Assembly: GCA_964245425.1 (NCBI GenBank)
Contig: CAXTMV010000010.1
Coordinates: 1 to 48,597, forward strand
Source of the DNA: JACMLD01 sp964245425
GTDB taxonomy: Bacteria; Bacteroidota; Bacteroidia; Chitinophagales; Chitinophagaceae
Length of the DNA: 48,597 bases
Direction of reading: 5' to 3'
Shown here piece by piece: positions 41,106-48,597 of this stretch (position 1 is its first letter; each line of letters opens with the position of its first letter). A model generated the notes under the pieces. It was not told the DNA's origin, made no database searches, and saw only the letters and a program-made list of their open reading frames with translations. Position numbers and translations under genes: made by a program.

Positions 41106-44104
41106 TTATTTTTCAAAACTAAACCTTCCTACCAGCAGCGTATGCCGTTCCGTTTTTTCCAGCTGCACGGTAATAATCTTTTTTTCCTCCCGCCCGTCTG
41201 AATAATGTGTATACAGTTCGGCCATAACGGTGGTTGGCCAGGCCCGCTTCATTTGACTTGCACCGTAAAAATCGGCTTCGATGGTATAGATGCCCTTGAT
41301 CGCTTTTTTAAGCAGGAATTGTTCNNNNNNNNNNGTTCCGGGCCATAACCATTGGTAAAATCGTTGGAAATGCGGCCCCCGATGGCCGTGTTCTTATGGC
41401 TGTAATAACATTTTTCTCCGTTGGGATCCGTTAGCCAGAGGTCGATATCCGTATCGTTCATATTCCAGTTCAACACTACACGCACATCTACCGGCATGGG
41501 GTGCAATAATTTCTTATCGATGGCATCGGTGTGCAGGTCGTTGCCATGGTTTGCCAGCAGCCCGTTGATCTCCGTAACAATGATTTCTTCAATGCCATTG
41601 TAGCGGCTCATTACATCGCCATCGTATTGTTTGCTGATGGCAGTATACAGGGTATCCAGCGCCTGCTGGTACCTGCCTGCATCCGCCAGGGCCAGGCCGT
41701 AATCGCGGTAGCTTTGTGGCTCCTGCGGCCGCCATTGCAGTATTTTGCGATACACATAGGCTTCTTCCGTATATTGACGGGTTTCTTTTAATTTAAAACC
41801 CAGTAGTTTGTACAATTCATGGTTTTCGAGGTCCAGCTCGGCCAGGTTGCCCAATACCATGGCACCTGTTGCAGAATCCTTCTGCTGAAAAAAATAACAG
41901 GCCATATCAAAATAAAAGGAAGGCGTAGACAGGTATTCCTTTCGCAGTTCCAGGTATTTGCCGTATCGCTGTTCTTTGCCGGTGGCTGCCATGGCTGTTA
42001 AATAACTGCGCTGGGGTGTCCATTGTTTGATATTAATACTTGCATTGCCAGACCCATCGCCCTCTTCTTCTTTTCTCTTTTTATTGCCGGTAACAACGTA
42101 GCCTGCCCCGGGCGCGATATTCGGCGAAACGGCTACACCGGCCACGAGCCCCTCCAATGCTTCCAGGTTATCAGCTTGAATAGTCGTGGTGCTACGCATA
42201 TTCCTTCTTTCTGTTTGATCTGCATTACCAGCCCGGTTATTGCTATAGCCTGTTACTATCACTTCACTCAAATTCGCGGCGGCGGCGTTTACCGTATCCA
42301 TGCGGTATTGATAGTTTTTTACGGGTATCGTTGTTTTATAATCCTGGTTCCACCATTGCATCAGCTCTTCAAAATAGCGGGTAGCATTGTTCATGGCCAG
42401 TACCTGCTGCGTTTGCCGGTCTGCCCGTCTTTCTTTTATCATCTGGTCGTATACTGCCCGCAAATCGGCGGGTGGTTCTATTTCGTATTGTACATAGTCG
42501 GCCACATTTTCCAGTACAATCAGCGATGTATTGCGGGTAACAATGGAAAATTGTTTACCCAGCTGGCCAATGATCGAATGGTTCCGTTCATCATCCATTT
42601 CCAGTTCCGCTATTTTTTTCTGCGCCCATATTTTTTGCAGGTTTACCTGCGTAGATTGTTGCTGGTAGTTTAGCTGCACTGTTTTCTCAAACAGTATTTT
42701 ATTGTCGTACCCATATTGAAGGGTAAGCGCCGTGCGGGCACTGGTGCTGATACCGGCCACCGAACAACTGTTGATGACGGGCTGCGGCGCAGCGGGATAA
42801 TGCTCGCTGATGGCGTCGTTCTGTTTAATACATAGCAATTGTAAGGATTGTTCCGTAAGCACCCGCAGGGCTTCTGCGGCATTCAGGGCATTTAGGTTGA
42901 TGAAAGACCCGCCGGTGCGCTGCGACAAGGATTGTAAAAAGGCGTAATCTGCTTTAGGAGCAGCACTGATGCCATATACCGGCCTGCCGGTGAGTTCAAA
43001 TTGGTTGTCGCTGAGCGTAGACAATCCATCAGAGAAAAATAAGTATTCTGCGCCGGGGGTGGCCGCCAGGTTTATTTTGCTGAAATTGGTGCCCCCATCA
43101 TACGTAAGATGTTCGATGGTCTTTTTTAAGGCCTCCCAGTTACCCTGCCGTATGGTAAAAGCGCCCAGATTTTTGTATTCGTTGTTTACCGTGGCCAGCC
43201 GCACGGAAAGGTTTTGTTTTTTTTCTATATAACTGCCCAGTAGCTGCAATTCTTTTTTTGTATCGCGGCTAAGGCCGCTTAACGATACATCCCAGATAAC
43301 CGCTATATTATCGGGGATCTCTTTGGCCCTGGTTTGCTTCTGCAGAAATGAATTGACCAGGAAATAATAATTGGCGCCTACCTGCTGCATCATGGCTTCC
43401 GGCGCATCTGGGTTTTTGGGCAGGCTGAAAGCAACCGAATGACCGGGTGTAAAATGATCTTTTTCTATTACCGCACTGTAATTATTATTCCATTCACTGA
43501 ACGCCAGGTTGTCTTCCGGTGTTTCTGTAAAGTGCGGTTTAACAGAAGACTGTACAACGGTAATCTCTAACCGGAATTTTTCTATCGATCTTCTATAATC
43601 CATCGGTAAGCGATAGCGCAGCGTGTGCTGGTCGTTGGCCAGCAACGCTTCGTTGTAGGCAATCAGCACCGTGCGGCTGCCATTGGCAGGTATCGGGTAG
43701 ATGCGGGTACGAAAATTATTTCCGCTGGTTTTTTCCAGCAGGCCGGGGTCAATCCGGCGGTGCTCCACCGCTTCAAAAACACGGGTGCCCTTTTCTTTTT
43801 CTACCGGCACCGCTTCGCGCAGTGCGCCATTAATGTCAATCGCATACCTCGATACGGAAGCACTTTCGGGCAGGGGAAACAGCAGTTCTCCTTCCTGTAT
43901 CCGGTTGCTGCTGTTAAAAAAAGTCATTTCCAGGGTCGTAACAGCAATATTGCCGGTTACGGTGATACTTGTTTTCAGGCTTTTGAGGTAAACGCTGTTG
44001 GGTTGGTCTTTCACAGTGAGTTCGGGTGTCTGCGCCAGGCAATTGCTGCAAATAAAATGCAATAACAGGAGTGGGGCGTGGCGTACCAAAAATGTCCATT
44101 TCAT
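41106..44104 (-). CDS. VIT and vWA domain protein with plug-like insert and DUF2135-like end (interrupted by assembly gap)
   Basis: Translation most likely starts at the ATG at 44104. A signal peptide (ending CLAQ) is followed by a VIT domain (about residues 30-160), a vWA domain with MIDAS-type DVSLS, a segment like a SusC plug (EVIVTGYS at 42245-42268, then EGLVAGVAVSP), TPR-like helices and a final DUF2135-like domain (VVLNWNMNDTDIDLWLTDPNGEKCYYSHKN). A run of ten N at 41325-41334 breaks the frame; the residues a direct translation gives beyond it are an artefact. Merging the GAAC present on both sides of the gap restores one frame of 994 residues, with GYGPEQFLLKK across the join and a stop at 41106. 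VIT/vWA proteins are usually secreted or outer-membrane associated. Function is unknown. Confidence 0.82.
41325..41334. other. Assembly gap of 10 N
   Basis: Ten N inside the VIT gene mark a scaffold join of nominal length. The coding strand has GAAC at the end of one side and GAAC at the start of the other, so the contigs probably overlap by four bases and nothing is missing. Confidence 0.9.
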
Positions 44105-44413
44105 AATGCTGATTTCAGACTGGATGCAGCCGGACTGTTTTTTACACATTCGGGGAAAAAGTCGCCGCATCCTTTAACAAATTCTTGTAGTAAGGGTCAT
44201 AACAGCTGCCGCAATGCGGGCAAATGGACGCTCGCCGGCAGGCACTCGTTCCCGGGCTTTTAATAGCCGTAATGCTCTCACAACCAATATTTTATGAAGC
44301 ATTGTCATCCATTCTTCTCATATTTATTTTTTTTCCTTTTCAGTTGGTGGAATTAAGATCCCAACCCTTACCTTTGCGGCAAAATTCTAAACCGCTGTTT
44401 TAATACGCTTCTT
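44105..44413. other. Divergent intergenic region between the VIT gene and atpD
   Basis: These 309 bases contain the atpD promoter near the right end (see next entry). The remainder, roughly 44105-44340, would carry the promoter of the VIT gene, but I recognise no clear element or gene there. Confidence 0.6.
44344..44376 (+). promoter_or_regulatory. Putative promoter of atpDC
   Basis: The -7 element TACCTTTG (44369-44376) is an exact TAnnTTTG match. TTG at 44344-44346 lies 22 bases upstream and may be the -33 box. The start codon is 38 bases downstream of the -7 box. Confidence 0.55.
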
Positions 44414-45910
44414 ATGGCTAATACAGGTAAAATCAAACAAATTATTGGCGCCGTTGTAGACGTGCAGTTTGACGGCCAGTTACCGGAAATCTATAATGCG
44501 CTTGAGCTGAAACGCGATAACGGTGAAACACTGGTATTGGAAGTGCAGCAGCACCTGGGCGAGGACAGTGTACGTACCATTGCAATGGACGGAACGGAAG
44601 GCCTGGTGCGTGGTACAACGGTTACCGATACAGGCAAGGCAATCGCCATGCCCATTGGACCCAATATAAACGGACGCCTGTTTAATGTAACGGGTGATGC
44701 GATTGACGGATTGCCACAGGTAGACAAACAAGGCGGCCGGCCCATTCACAACAAACCCCCTTTATTTGAAAACCTGAGCACAGCCAGCGAGATATTGTTT
44801 ACCGGCATTAAAGTAATCGACCTGATTGAACCCTATGCAAAAGGCGGTAAGATTGGTTTGTTTGGTGGTGCGGGCGTAGGTAAAACCGTATTGATACAGG
44901 AACTGATTAATAATATTGCCAAAGGGCACGGTGGTTTGTCTGTATTTGCAGGCGTAGGCGAGCGTACCCGTGAAGGAAATGACCTGATGCGTGAAATGAT
45001 TGAAGCGGGTATCATGAAATATGGTGACGCGTTTAAACATAGTATGGAAGAAGGCGGCTGGGACCTGGAAAAAGTGGATATGGAAGGATTGAAAGAGTCG
45101 AAGGCAACCTTTGTATTTGGCCAGATGAACGAACCCCCCGGCGCCCGTGCCCGTGTGGCATTGAGCGGTTTAACCATTGCGGAGTATTTTCGCGACGGAG
45201 ACGGCCAGGGAAAAGGAAAAGACATCCTGTTTTTTGTTGATAATATATTCCGTTTCACGCAGGCAGGTTCTGAAGTATCGGCCCTGCTGGGTCGTATGCC
45301 CAGTGCGGTAGGTTACCAGCCCACCCTGGCAACGGAAATGGGATTGATGCAGGAACGCATTACTTCTACCCGCAATGGCTCCATTACTTCTGTGCAGGCG
45401 GTATATGTACCTGCGGATGACTTAACTGACCCCGCGCCGGCTACTACCTTTGCGCACCTGGATGCAACAACGGTACTGAGCCGTAAGATTGCGGATTTGG
45501 GTATTTACCCTGCCGTGGATCCGCTGGATTCTACCTCGCGCATCCTGACACCGTTTATTGTGGGCGATGCGCATTATAATACAGCCAACCGCGTGAAACT
45601 GATATTGCAGCGTTATAAGGAATTGCAGGATATCATTTCCATTCTGGGTATGGATGAGCTGAGCGATGAAGATAAACTAACGGTATCGCGTGCACGTCGT
45701 GTACAGCGTTTCCTGTCGCAGCCCTTCCACGTGGCAGAACAGTTTACGGGCCTTAAAGGCGTGTTTGTAAGCCTGGAAGATACCATCCGTGGATTTAATA
45801 TGATCATGGACGGTGAAGTGGATGAATACCCCGAGGCGGCATTTAACCTGGTAGGTACTATTGAAGACGCAATAGAAAAAGGGAAAAAACTACAGGCATC
45901 TGCGAAGTAG
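44414..45910 (+). CDS. atpD: F0F1 ATP synthase subunit beta
   Basis: The 498-residue catalytic subunit of F1 has the P-loop GGAGVGKT at about residues 150-157, GERTREGNDL with the catalytic Glu-Arg, the Walker B strand ILFFVDNIFRF, and DDLTDPAPATTFAHLDATTVLSR. Six-stranded N-terminal barrel sequences (GKIKQIIGAVVDVQF) are intact. Only atpD and atpC are here; the remaining subunit genes lie elsewhere, which is common in Bacteroidota. atpC follows after 97 bases. Confidence 0.97.
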   Translation: MANTGKIKQIIGAVVDVQFDGQLPEIYNALELKRDNGETLVLEVQQHLGEDSVRTIAMDGTEGLVRGTTVTDTGKAIAMPIGPNINGRLFNVTGDAIDGLPQVDKQGGRPIHNKPPLFENLSTASEILFTGIKVIDLIEPYAKGGKIGLFGGAGVGKTVLIQELINNIAKGHGGLSVFAGVGERTREGNDLMREMIEAGIMKYGDAFKHSMEEGGWDLEKVDMEGLKESKATFVFGQMNEPPGARARVALSGLTIAEYFRDGDGQGKGKDILFFVDNIFRFTQAGSEVSALLGRMPSAVGYQPTLATEMGLMQERITSTRNGSITSVQAVYVPADDLTDPAPATTFAHLDATTVLSRKIADLGIYPAVDPLDSTSRILTPFIVGDAHYNTANRVKLILQRYKELQDIISILGMDELSDEDKLTVSRARRVQRFLSQPFHVAEQFTGLKGVFVSLEDTIRGFNMIMDGEVDEYPEAAFNLVGTIEDAIEKGKKLQASAK

Positions 45911-46007
45911 GAAGTAGTAAGTTTTAAGTGGTAAGTTGTAGGCCCTTCTGCGTACTATGACTTGTCGCTAAAACGTATAACGATAACTTAATACTTACAA
46001 CTCAAAT

Positions 46008-46277
46008 ATGGAATTAGAAATATTAACGCCCGTAAAAAAATTGTTCAGCGATACCGTATACGGTGTGCAGTTGCCGGGTATCGACGGAAGCTTTGAGGTG
46101 CTGGACAAACATGCGCCGCTGGTGAGTGCTTTAAAAGCCGGTAAGGTAAAAGTGCTGAAAGACAAGGCCATGAAAAATGTTTCGCATTACAGCATACAGA
46201 GCGGTTTTGTAGAAGTGCTGAACAATAAGGTAACGGTGCTGGTGGAAGGTGCCACTGCTACAGAAGAAAACAAATAA
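46008..46277 (+). CDS. atpC: F0F1 ATP synthase subunit epsilon (short form)
   Basis: The 89-residue product covers only the N-terminal beta-sandwich domain (LEILTPVKKLFSDTVYGVQLPGIDGSFEVLDKHAPLVSALKAGKVKV). The C-terminal helical hairpin that inhibits ATP hydrolysis in E. coli (139 residues) is absent, as is usual in Bacteroidota. It couples the F1 head to rotor subunits. The gap to atpD has repeats of the type TAAGTTTTAAG / CTTAATACTTA that could form a hairpin. Confidence 0.93.
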   Translation: MELEILTPVKKLFSDTVYGVQLPGIDGSFEVLDKHAPLVSALKAGKVKVLKDKAMKNVSHYSIQSGFVEVLNNKVTVLVEGATATEENK

Positions 46278-46376
46278 TCATAAAGGAATTTTTCCCGTGA
46301 TAATCCATCCATTTCTTGTATCCGTTTAAAATCAATTGTATCGTGCAATAAGATTCAATGTTCTTTTTTTTTAAGC

Positions 46377-46400
46377 CCCGGTCATGCCGGGTTTTTTTTT
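46377..46400 (+). terminator. Rho-independent terminator of atpDC
   Basis: The stem CCCGG/CCGGG with a 5-base loop is followed by nine T on the plus strand, about 100 bases past the atpC stop. Confidence 0.82.
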
Positions 46401-46404
46401 GGCC

Positions 46405-46431
46405 AAGGGAACAAAGAGAAAAGGAGCGCGC
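46405..46431 (+). repeat. Dispersed intergenic repeat, copy 3 (partial)
   Basis: This copy matches 23 of 27 bases with the core of copy 2 (13238-13264, reverse strand) and 22 of 26 with copy 1. As with the other copies, it lies downstream of a gene end and points the same way relative to that gene. Confidence 0.5.
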
Positions 46432-46498
46432 AGGCGCAGGATAACCGGAAACGCTCTGCGATATATTTATCCCTTAATCATTTTTTAATTTCTACTTT

Positions 46499-46506
46499 TA
46501 ATTTTG
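46499..46506 (+). promoter_or_regulatory. Possible -7 element for the DUF4136 gene
   Basis: TAATTTTG matches TAnnTTTG but lies 105 bases before the ATG and lacks a clear -33 box, so the leader would be long. Confidence 0.3.
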
Positions 46507-46611
46507 CTTTCCCTTCACATTTGTTACACCCCTGTTAAGCTTACTGTTGGTTTATTAAACTGGTAACTTCTTTGCAGGTCTGTTGTTATTATCAGATCTA
46601 AAATTATATTT

Positions 46612-47238
46612 ATGAAAAGACATGTGATGGTGCCCTTGCTGGCAGCGGGCTTTATTTTTACTTTGGCCGGTTGCAGTAAAGACCCGGTGGGCAAGCTTAG
46701 TTCAGAAGAAACCCGGCTGTATATTACCAGTTACGATAGTACCGCCGACTTCTCTTCTTTTAAAACATTCAGTATTTCAGATTCCGTGGCGGTTATCAGC
46801 AATGATCACCTGCGCGAGAAAACACATGACTCCTTCGATTCTTTATTGGTTGCTTCCTTTGCAAACGCCATGGTGCAGCGTGGCTATACACAGGTCAGCA
46901 ATACACAGGACCCCGACCTGGGTATTAATGTCAGCAATATCATTAATACCTATACCGGGTATGTAGATTACGGCAGCTATTACAGCGACTATTATGGCTT
47001 TGTGGATCCTTACTACTGGGGTTATCCCGGCTATGGCTATTATGGATCCTATGTGGGTACTTACCAGGTAAACGAGGGCGTCATTTCCATCGACATGTTT
47101 GACCTGAAAGATGCGGCGGCCAGCAAAAAAATAAAAGCCGTATGGAGCGGTGTGTTAAGGGGATCGGGCATCTTTAACAGCGCCGGCGTAAATACCAGCG
47201 TACAGGCTTTGTTTACTCAAAGCCCTTACCTGAAATAA
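46612..47238 (+). CDS. DUF4136 domain lipoprotein
   Basis: The 208-residue product has a lipoprotein signal with lipobox LAGC (Cys at residue 21). The DUF4136-like domain starts at YDSTADFSSFKTFSISDS and includes FANAMVQRGYTQVSNTQDPDLGINVS. A Tyr/Gly-rich stretch (about 118-150: DYGSYYSDYYGFVDPYYWG) is typical of these proteins. The end shows VWSGVLRGSG. The role of the family is unknown; the protein is likely periplasmic or on the outer membrane. The next gene follows after 24 bases and is probably co-transcribed. Confidence 0.88.
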   Translation: MKRHVMVPLLAAGFIFTLAGCSKDPVGKLSSEETRLYITSYDSTADFSSFKTFSISDSVAVISNDHLREKTHDSFDSLLVASFANAMVQRGYTQVSNTQDPDLGINVSNIINTYTGYVDYGSYYSDYYGFVDPYYWGYPGYGYYGSYVGTYQVNEGVISIDMFDLKDAAASKKIKAVWSGVLRGSGIFNSAGVNTSVQALFTQSPYLK

Positions 47239-47262
47239 ATTCACCTGTTTAAAGAAATCAAT

Positions 47263-47883
47263 ATGAAAAAGATAAAATATATAATGCTGGCAGCAGGCTT
47301 GTTCGGTTGCGCGGGCGCATTTGCACAAGATGAAGGCCTTACGCTGAAACTCAACTATTCAGTAGGGGTACCGGTGGGTTCTGCCAAAGATGTTATCGGC
47401 AATAATTCTTTTAAAGGATTCGGCGGAGAATTGATGTATCATTTCAACAACGCGTTTTCGCTGGGCGTGGAAACCGGTTCGCAATACTTCTACCAGAAAT
47501 TTCCCCGGCAATTGTACAAGGGTTCCGATGGCAGCGATATTTCAGCCGTGGTTACCAATTCCATCAGCACGGCGCCTATTTTGATAAAGGGACAATATAA
47601 TTTTCTTTCAACCAGTGCCGTGCGCCCGTATGTTGCGCTGGCAGCAGGTGGTAATGTGATCACATACTACCAGTATGCCGGTGAATTCAGCAATGACGCC
47701 AAGACAAAATTCGATTTTGCCGTTCGCCCGGAAGCAGGTGTGTATGTGCCTTTCAGGAAATACAGCCGGGCTGGTTTTAGCCTGGGCGCGGGCTACAATT
47801 ATATGCCGTTCAATTATGCAGGCGTCAGCAACCTGAACCATGTTACCCTAAGGGCGGGCATAAGTTTTCCGTTAGGACAATAA
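47263..47883 (+). CDS. Outer-membrane beta-barrel protein
   Basis: The 206-residue product has a signal peptide (residues 1-21, ending GAFAQ) followed by about eight amphipathic beta strands (LKLNYSVGVPVG, FGGELMYHFNNAFSLGVETG, PILIKGQYNF, VRPYVALAAGGNV, GVYVPF, FSLGAGYNYMP), finishing HVTLRAGISFPLGQ. The size fits an eight-stranded OmpW/OprG-like barrel. It is paired with the DUF4136 lipoprotein. Substrate or partner is unknown. Confidence 0.87.
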   Translation: MKKIKYIMLAAGLFGCAGAFAQDEGLTLKLNYSVGVPVGSAKDVIGNNSFKGFGGELMYHFNNAFSLGVETGSQYFYQKFPRQLYKGSDGSDISAVVTNSISTAPILIKGQYNFLSTSAVRPYVALAAGGNVITYYQYAGEFSNDAKTKFDFAVRPEAGVYVPFRKYSRAGFSLGAGYNYMPFNYAGVSNLNHVTLRAGISFPLGQ

Positions 47884-48249
47884 TATAATGTGCGAATGTG
47901 GGAATGTTTTATACAGCCAATATAGTTGCGACAGTTTTTTAAATAAGCCCTGGTACTGCCAGGGTTTATTTTTTCGTATGGGTGGGCAGATTGTTAGGCC
48001 AGTCATACTGCACGGGCCGAATCGCTCATAGGCGGATAAAAATCAAAAGCAGGTTTTTTTATCTGCTGCTGCTCCAGGCAGTCAATGCAATAACAAAAAG
48101 AATCAGTTTATATCGCATCAGGAATAAGGTAAAAAATGATGGGGATGGTTAAGCCGCGTTCAAGGCTTTTTATGGTAGAAAGCCTGTCATGAGAATCAAT
48201 TTTTTGAAGCGGCACCTCCGCCATCGAAGAGGGGAGGAGAGGGGTAGGG
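47884..48249. other. Convergent intergenic region before yqgE
   Basis: Apart from the terminator at 47942-47974, these 366 bases contain no gene I can support. A 19-codon minus-strand frame at 48059-48118 would give a short hydrophobic peptide and is considered under rejected items. Confidence 0.6.
47942..47974 (+). terminator. Rho-independent terminator after the beta-barrel gene
   Basis: A 12-bp stem (with CCCTGG/CCAGGG at its top and an A/T-rich base) and a 5-base loop are followed by four T. It lies about 60 bases after the stop at 47883 and, because the base of the stem is A/T-rich on both sides, could also work on the other strand for yqgE. Confidence 0.8.
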
Positions 48250-48597
48250 TCAATTCAATTGTGGATCGCTGGGAAAATTAATCAGCATTTCATAATCGCC
48301 GCCCAGCAGCCGGATGGAGTCCTTCCAGGTTTCTGCAATTTCCTTTGGAAAAACGATCTTCCTGGTGGCTTCGGCCATCAACCATGATTTCTCTTTCAAT
48401 TCATCTTTGAGCTGGCCTTCGCCCCATCCGCTGTAACCGATAAAAAAGCGAATTTTGGCGGCATCCGCCTTACCATTTCTCAGCAGGTCGAGTGCGGTTT
48501 CAAAATCGCCACCCCAGAAAATACCTTTTACAATTTCGGTGCCCCCCGGTATGGCTTCAGGGTATTGGTGCAGGAAATGTATGGTGTCCATCTGTAC
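48250..48597 (-). CDS. yqgE: YqgE/AlgH family protein (UPF0301), N-terminus beyond the window
   Basis: The frame is open to the window edge (codons for Val-Gln precede the internal Met at 48591), so the protein is cut off at its N-terminus. About 115 of the usual 180-190 residues are visible. Recognised parts are GGTEIVKGIFWGGDFETALDLLRNG, FFIGYSGWGEGQLKDELKEKSWLMAEA and the C-terminal LGGDYEMLINFPSDPQLN, all typical of YqgE. The molecular role of the family is not settled. Confidence 0.9.
   Translation of the reverse strand, partial: VQMDTIHFLHQYPEAIPGGTEIVKGIFWGGDFETALDLLRNGKADAAKIRFFIGYSGWGEGQLKDELKEKSWLMAEATRKIVFPKEIAETWKDSIRLLGGDYEMLINFPSDPQLN

Larger units (their letters stand above)
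46278..46611. other. Intergenic region between atpC and the DUF4136 gene
   Basis: These 334 bases hold the atpC terminator (46377-46400), a partial dispersed repeat (46405-46431) and a possible promoter (46499-46506) for the next gene. No reading frame of interest was seen. Confidence 0.6.

Noticed and set aside
48059..48118. Minus-strand 19-codon frame for a hydrophobic peptide
   Set aside because: It is too short to support without conservation or expression data, and it has no clear promoter or partner.

Overview
The window comes from a Bacteroidota chromosome, most likely a member of the Chitinophagaceae (Chitinophaga/Niastella-like). The signs are a complete SusC/SusD pair with a FecR anti-sigma factor and an ECF sigma factor, Bacteroidota -7 promoter elements (TAnnTTTG), DUF5723 and DUF4136 proteins, an RprX/RprY-like two-component pair, an atpD-atpC operon with the short epsilon subunit typical of the phylum, and TonB proteins with the N-terminal signature of this family. 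I saw no tRNA, rRNA, insertion sequence, prophage or CRISPR array. One 10-N assembly gap lies at 41325-41334.

Layout. 1-2.0 kb: a GbsR/MarR-type regulator with a small membrane protein, then a TonB-C protein. 2.0-7.5 kb (minus strand): a phenolic-lipid type biosynthetic cluster of UbiA prenyltransferase, type III polyketide synthase, methyltransferase, flavin oxidoreductase and an outer-membrane DUF5723 protein. 7.9-11.5 kb: a tight three-gene operon encoding a DUF805/FAD-oxidase fusion, a methyltransferase and a membrane-anchored unknown. 11.8-16.2 kb: pyruvate dehydrogenase E2, MgtE and an OprB-like porin. 16.6-17.4 kb: a second TonB. 17.5-25.4 kb: a metal-efflux RND tripartite operon next to a histidine kinase/response regulator operon; both promoter regions carry the same four-box GTTAA array, which suggests one regulon. 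25.7-29.2 kb: a 1171-residue GH18 + NodB deacetylase + processive glycosyltransferase fusion. 29.3-31.1 kb: dnaX. 31.1-31.7 kb: an unusual repeat region made of terminator-like hairpins. 31.7-38.8 kb: SusD, SusC, FecR and a divergent sigma factor. 38.8-41.0 kb: a GNAT-like protein and a YtxH/holin-like stress-envelope operon. 41.1-44.1 kb: a VIT/vWA protein interrupted by the assembly gap. 44.4-46.3 kb: atpD-atpC. 46.6-47.9 kb: a DUF4136 lipoprotein and a beta-barrel protein. 48.2 kb to the edge: a truncated YqgE.

Most notable points: (1) dnaX contains a run of ten A residues just after the clamp-loader domains, and both alternative frames stop at once after it, so slippage would make a gamma-like short form; (2) the hairpin array between susD and dnaX; (3) the shared GTTAA-box arrays that tie the two-component system to the efflux operon; (4) the type III PKS cluster containing a UbiA enzyme; (5) the GH18-CE4-GT2 fusion; (6) the assembly gap in the VIT gene appears to be a false gap, because joining four overlapping bases restores one reading frame with a proper DUF2135-like end.
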